Source: Clostridia bacterium (GTDB taxonomy: Bacteria; Bacillota_A; Clostridia; Christensenellales; Aristaeellaceae). From it: a DNA stretch of 6,252 nucleotides. The notes under the pieces are model-generated. The model did no database searches, was not told where the DNA came from, and saw only the letters and a program-made list of their open reading frames with translations. Below, one piece after another: positions 4,390-6,252 of the stretch; position 1 is the first letter of the stretch, and each line of letters opens with the position of its first letter. The stretch covers positions 1 to 6,252 of the forward strand of contig BNUH01000130.1 in the NCBI GenBank assembly GCA_025997215.1. The letters are read 5' to 3'. The position numbers and the translations under genes are program-made.

Positions 4390-6110
4390 TAGAATGCCAG
4401 CCTCACTTGCTGCCGCTCAATGTACTTTACTTCGTCCGCTACAATAGCGCGTAGCTTTGCCTCGATGTCGCTACCTGCGCTCTCAAGCCGTTCAACGGTG
4501 CGGCTGTCAGCATTGCCCGCGACGTTAATACTCACCGGCACCGATATGGAGTAATTGCCTTCACCGCTGCCACGATCGAACCCGGCCATTCTCCCAGCCT
4601 TTTCCCATATTCCGCGCGACGCAGGTTTATTGTTGATAGGCACAACCGCTTCGGGATCGCCGCCTCTATCAAAGCCCGCCATACGTCCTGCAGTCTCCCA
4701 TATATTGCGCGATGCCGGGCGATTATTAAGCGGCACGACAGCCTCGGGTGAACCGCCCTCAGCGATTTGCGCAATGTGCGGTCTGTTGAATATGCCGCCC
4801 GCTGCGTGACCTTCCATGCCGCCAATATCAATGTTGTCGCCTCCTTCGCCCACCCCATTGGTGTTCACTTCAACATCAAGCGTGTGTTTCCCGCCGAATA
4901 TGCCGGATAACCACTTGCCTACGCCCTCGAAAAAGTCGGTAATCGGCTTGAAAAAGCCAAGGATATTATCAACAAGGCCTTTTACTTTACCCTTGATGAC
5001 ACCCCATGCGTTCTTGAAAAAGTCGCCAATGCCATTAATGCCAGCCTGCAAGGTGGCCCAAATTTCGTTAAATATTTCACCTATCGCGGCGAATTTTTCC
5101 GAGAACCAATTCCCTATAGCCTCTAAAGCGGCATGGAATGCATCGGAGAATCCTGGTATCCAACCCAACAGGAAGTCAAAGACGCCGGATACAATGCCTT
5201 TAATGCCTTCCCATATTTGGGCGACGGCCTCTCCCAACGCCTCCCAATTACCAGAAAACAATGCGCAGAAGAAGTCGAATATACCAGTGATATAGTCTAT
5301 TACACCCTGGAATATATCTTGGACAGCCTGAATCTTTGTCTGGAAAAAGTTGGCTATGAACTCCACAGCCGCGTTGAAGGCATCCTTAAACCCACTGAAT
5401 TTGGCATCTATAGCATCTACAACGCCTGTGAAGAAGTCGCGGATAGCACCTACTCTATCGCTGAAGAATCCCTTGATAGCATCCAGAATCGTGCCTACCA
5501 TGGATTTGAAGTTGGTAAACAAGTTGGAGATATATGTTATGAACGCGCTGAAGGTTGCGCGGATACCGTTCACAATCTTATTCCAGCTTGCCTTGATCCC
5601 GTCCAAATTACCCGTGAACAGGTTGTAGAAAAAGTCTAATACACCTTCAATAGTATCAAACACACCCGCGAACACGGCCTTTATGTCCTCAAATGTATTC
5701 GTGAAGAACGTCCTGACCGCGTCCACAATCGTATAAAACGCGTCTTTGAACCCGCTGAACCGCTCGTCTATCGCGTCGATGATACCGGTAAAGAATTCTT
5801 TTATTGGACCTATCTTGTCAAGGAAGAACCCTTTTACAGCCTCTAACGCGCTGCCAAAATTATCTCTAAACCCAGTTATCAGCCCTTTAAGGAACGCAAT
5901 AGCGCCAGCGAATATCCCTTTGATGCCACTCATAACTTTTATGAAGCTAGAGCGTGCGCCCTCCCAATTACCTGTGAATAAGTTTACAAAAAACTCGATA
6001 ATCCCGCGCATGACATCGAACGCGCTAGTAAAAACCAACTTGATACCCTCTATCGCAACGCTGAATCTAGAGTAAATCTGATCCCATACGCCGCGTATCT
6101 TTTCGCCCAT
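4389..6110 (-). CDS. Tape measure protein, probably lacking its N-terminal part
   Basis: This 573-residue protein is rich in F/W/I helices with recurring FF(V/Y)NLFTGN, GFKDAF and DAIKGFF motifs, as in tape measure proteins that span the tube lumen. Residues 40-159, 160-279 and 280-361 are copies of a 120-residue unit. The C-terminal part (435-515) has AAGGIFNRPHIAQIAEGG and two PEAVVP(L/I)NN units, typical of tape measure C-termini, then a beta/helix tail ending ERQQVRLAF. The first residues fall in register with position 121 of the repeat, so the ORF starts in mid-repeat with none of the usual N-terminal domain. TGA lies in frame seven codons upstream of the ATG (6108-6110), and only a distant AGGGA precedes it. 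The true gene probably extended further before a rearrangement or insertion near 6110-6131, or the N-terminal part is encoded separately off-window. Confidence 0.85.
   Translation of the reverse strand: MGEKIRGVWDQIYSRFSVAIEGIKLVFTSAFDVMRGIIEFFVNLFTGNWEGARSSFIKVMSGIKGIFAGAIAFLKGLITGFRDNFGSALEAVKGFFLDKIGPIKEFFTGIIDAIDERFSGFKDAFYTIVDAVRTFFTNTFEDIKAVFAGVFDTIEGVLDFFYNLFTGNLDGIKASWNKIVNGIRATFSAFITYISNLFTNFKSMVGTILDAIKGFFSDRVGAIRDFFTGVVDAIDAKFSGFKDAFNAAVEFIANFFQTKIQAVQDIFQGVIDYITGIFDFFCALFSGNWEALGEAVAQIWEGIKGIVSGVFDFLLGWIPGFSDAFHAALEAIGNWFSEKFAAIGEIFNEIWATLQAGINGIGDFFKNAWGVIKGKVKGLVDNILGFFKPITDFFEGVGKWLSGIFGGKHTLDVEVNTNGVGEGGDNIDIGGMEGHAAGGIFNRPHIAQIAEGGSPEAVVPLNNRPASRNIWETAGRMAGFDRGGDPEAVVPINNKPASRGIWEKAGRMAGFDRGSGEGNYSISVPVSINVAGNADSRTVERLESAGSDIEAKLRAIVADEVKYIERQQVRLAF
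4572..4757 (-). repeat. Tandem 31-codon duplication in the tape measure C-terminus
   Basis: Two adjacent 93-base units (4665-4757 and 4572-4664) encode GG(S/D)PEAVVP(L/I)NN...AGRMAGFDR. By eye 26 of 31 residues agree. It looks like a recent in-frame tandem duplication of the conserved PEAVVP segment. Confidence 0.9.
5028..5993 (-). repeat. 120-residue (360-base) repeat array in the tape measure
   Basis: Copies begin at residues 40, 160 and 280 (5634-5993, 5274-5633, and a partial 5028-5273). Each opens with FFxxLF(T/S)GN at exact 120-residue spacing. Within them a 40-residue sub-period is visible: G80-F81, G120-F121, G240-F241 and G320-F321 all start GF(R/K/S)DxF-type helices. DNA similarity is partial, for example at the FTGN codons 360 bases apart, so the duplication is old. 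Confidence 0.85.
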
Positions 6111-6144
6111 GCTTATAAAGAATCCCTGTCAATAACAAGTGATT

Positions 6145-6191
6145 ATGTCACCCCTCAAGCGAGTTAATTCACACGTGAAAATGTCAGCCCT
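6145..6191 (+). repeat. Near-perfect direct repeat ATGTCA(C/G)CCCT
   Basis: The unit at 6145-6155 and the unit at 6181-6191 differ at one of eleven bases and lie 36 bases apart. A further TGTCA occurs at 6127-6131. Between the units is a short palindrome, TTCAC-AC-GTGAA (6168-6179). These could be binding sites for a regulator or recombinase, but nothing identifies one. Confidence 0.45.
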
Positions 6192-6223
6192 GGGAAGGTG
6201 CGAAAAGAGCAGCTGTGGATATA

Positions 6224-6252
6224 TGGACAACGTCCATGCGAATAGGACGTTG
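6224..6252. repeat. Nested inverted repeats at the right edge
   Basis: CAACGTCC (6228-6235) and GGACGTTG (6245-6252) form a perfect eight-base inverted repeat with a nine-base loop. TGGAC (6224-6228) and GTCCA (6232-6236) form an overlapping five-base hairpin, so two alternative structures compete. There is no T-run. The structure may continue beyond the window. Confidence 0.6.

Larger units (their letters stand above)
6111..6252. other. Non-tape-measure sequence upstream of the tape measure ORF
   Basis: No minus-strand frame here encodes tape-measure-like repeats. The tape measure frame meets TGA at 6129-6131. On the plus strand, a frame starting GTGAAAATG is open from 6175 to the window edge (about 26 codons, including CGYMDN); it is too short to identify and I do not call it a gene. 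The stretch carries several small direct and inverted repeats listed separately. Confidence 0.6.

Noticed and set aside
5133..5639. Long plus-strand ORF (168 codons) and neighbours at 4816-5295 and 5746-6075
   Set aside because: They lie antisense to the repetitive tape measure gene, have no ribosome site, and their composition is explained as a shadow of its repeat codons.
6129..6131. TGA upstream of the tape measure read as a sense codon (recoding)
   Set aside because: Reading through gives no tape-measure-like sequence, and gp25 and gpJ in this window end at normal TGA stops.
6112..6135. TTGACA and TATAAG on the minus strand as a promoter for the tape measure
   Set aside because: The two hexamers are only nine bases apart, far from the 16-18 needed, and the gene is inside an operon.
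6175..6252. Plus-strand CGYMDN...NR residues as a TnpB-type zinc ribbon
   Set aside because: The cysteine spacing is wrong (four residues between cysteines instead of two), no upstream TnpB coding exists on this strand, and the frame runs off the window.

Overview
The window is part of the tail/baseplate module of a contractile-tailed (P2/Mu-like) bacteriophage or prophage. It is almost gap-free and transcribed on the minus strand from right to left. Reading in that direction the genes are: tape measure (573 codons, apparently 5'-truncated), gpX-like LysM-type protein, a gpD-type hub split into three consecutive reading frames, gpV spike, gpU-like protein, gp25/gpW sheath-initiator-type wedge protein, gpJ wedge protein, and the N-terminal half of gpI. 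Stops and starts overlap or lie 1 to 16 bases apart and most genes have a clear Shine-Dalgarno, so this looks like one translationally coupled operon. No promoter, terminator, tRNA or CRISPR array is visible. The host cannot be named. The moderate base composition and strong purine-rich ribosome sites would fit a Firmicutes-type or delta-proteobacterial host, but that is only a guess.

The products fit one assembly pathway. The tape measure sets tube length. gpX, gpD and gpV make the hub and spike. gp25, gpJ and gpI make the wedges that surround the hub. gpU-like proteins act at tail completion or as a tube-associated protein.

Three tail genes are broken or split in unusual ways. (1) At the left edge, gpI is in two halves on opposite strands: its N-terminal half is on the minus strand and its C-terminal half is on the plus strand, meeting near positions 205-257 around a small palindrome. 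This is either a DNA inversion (possibly phase-variable) or a fold-back assembly/amplification artefact. (2) The hub gene gpD is cut into three ORFs. The two cuts appear to be two related short inserts, each supplying a stop, a ribosome site, a start codon and a DDFxDIxAD peptide. (3) The tape measure begins in mid-repeat, and the 142 bases upstream encode nothing like a tape measure but hold several small direct and inverted repeats.

The tape measure has a striking 40/120-residue repeat hierarchy, and gpV ends in a repeat-built needle with a terminal HxH metal-binding tip.
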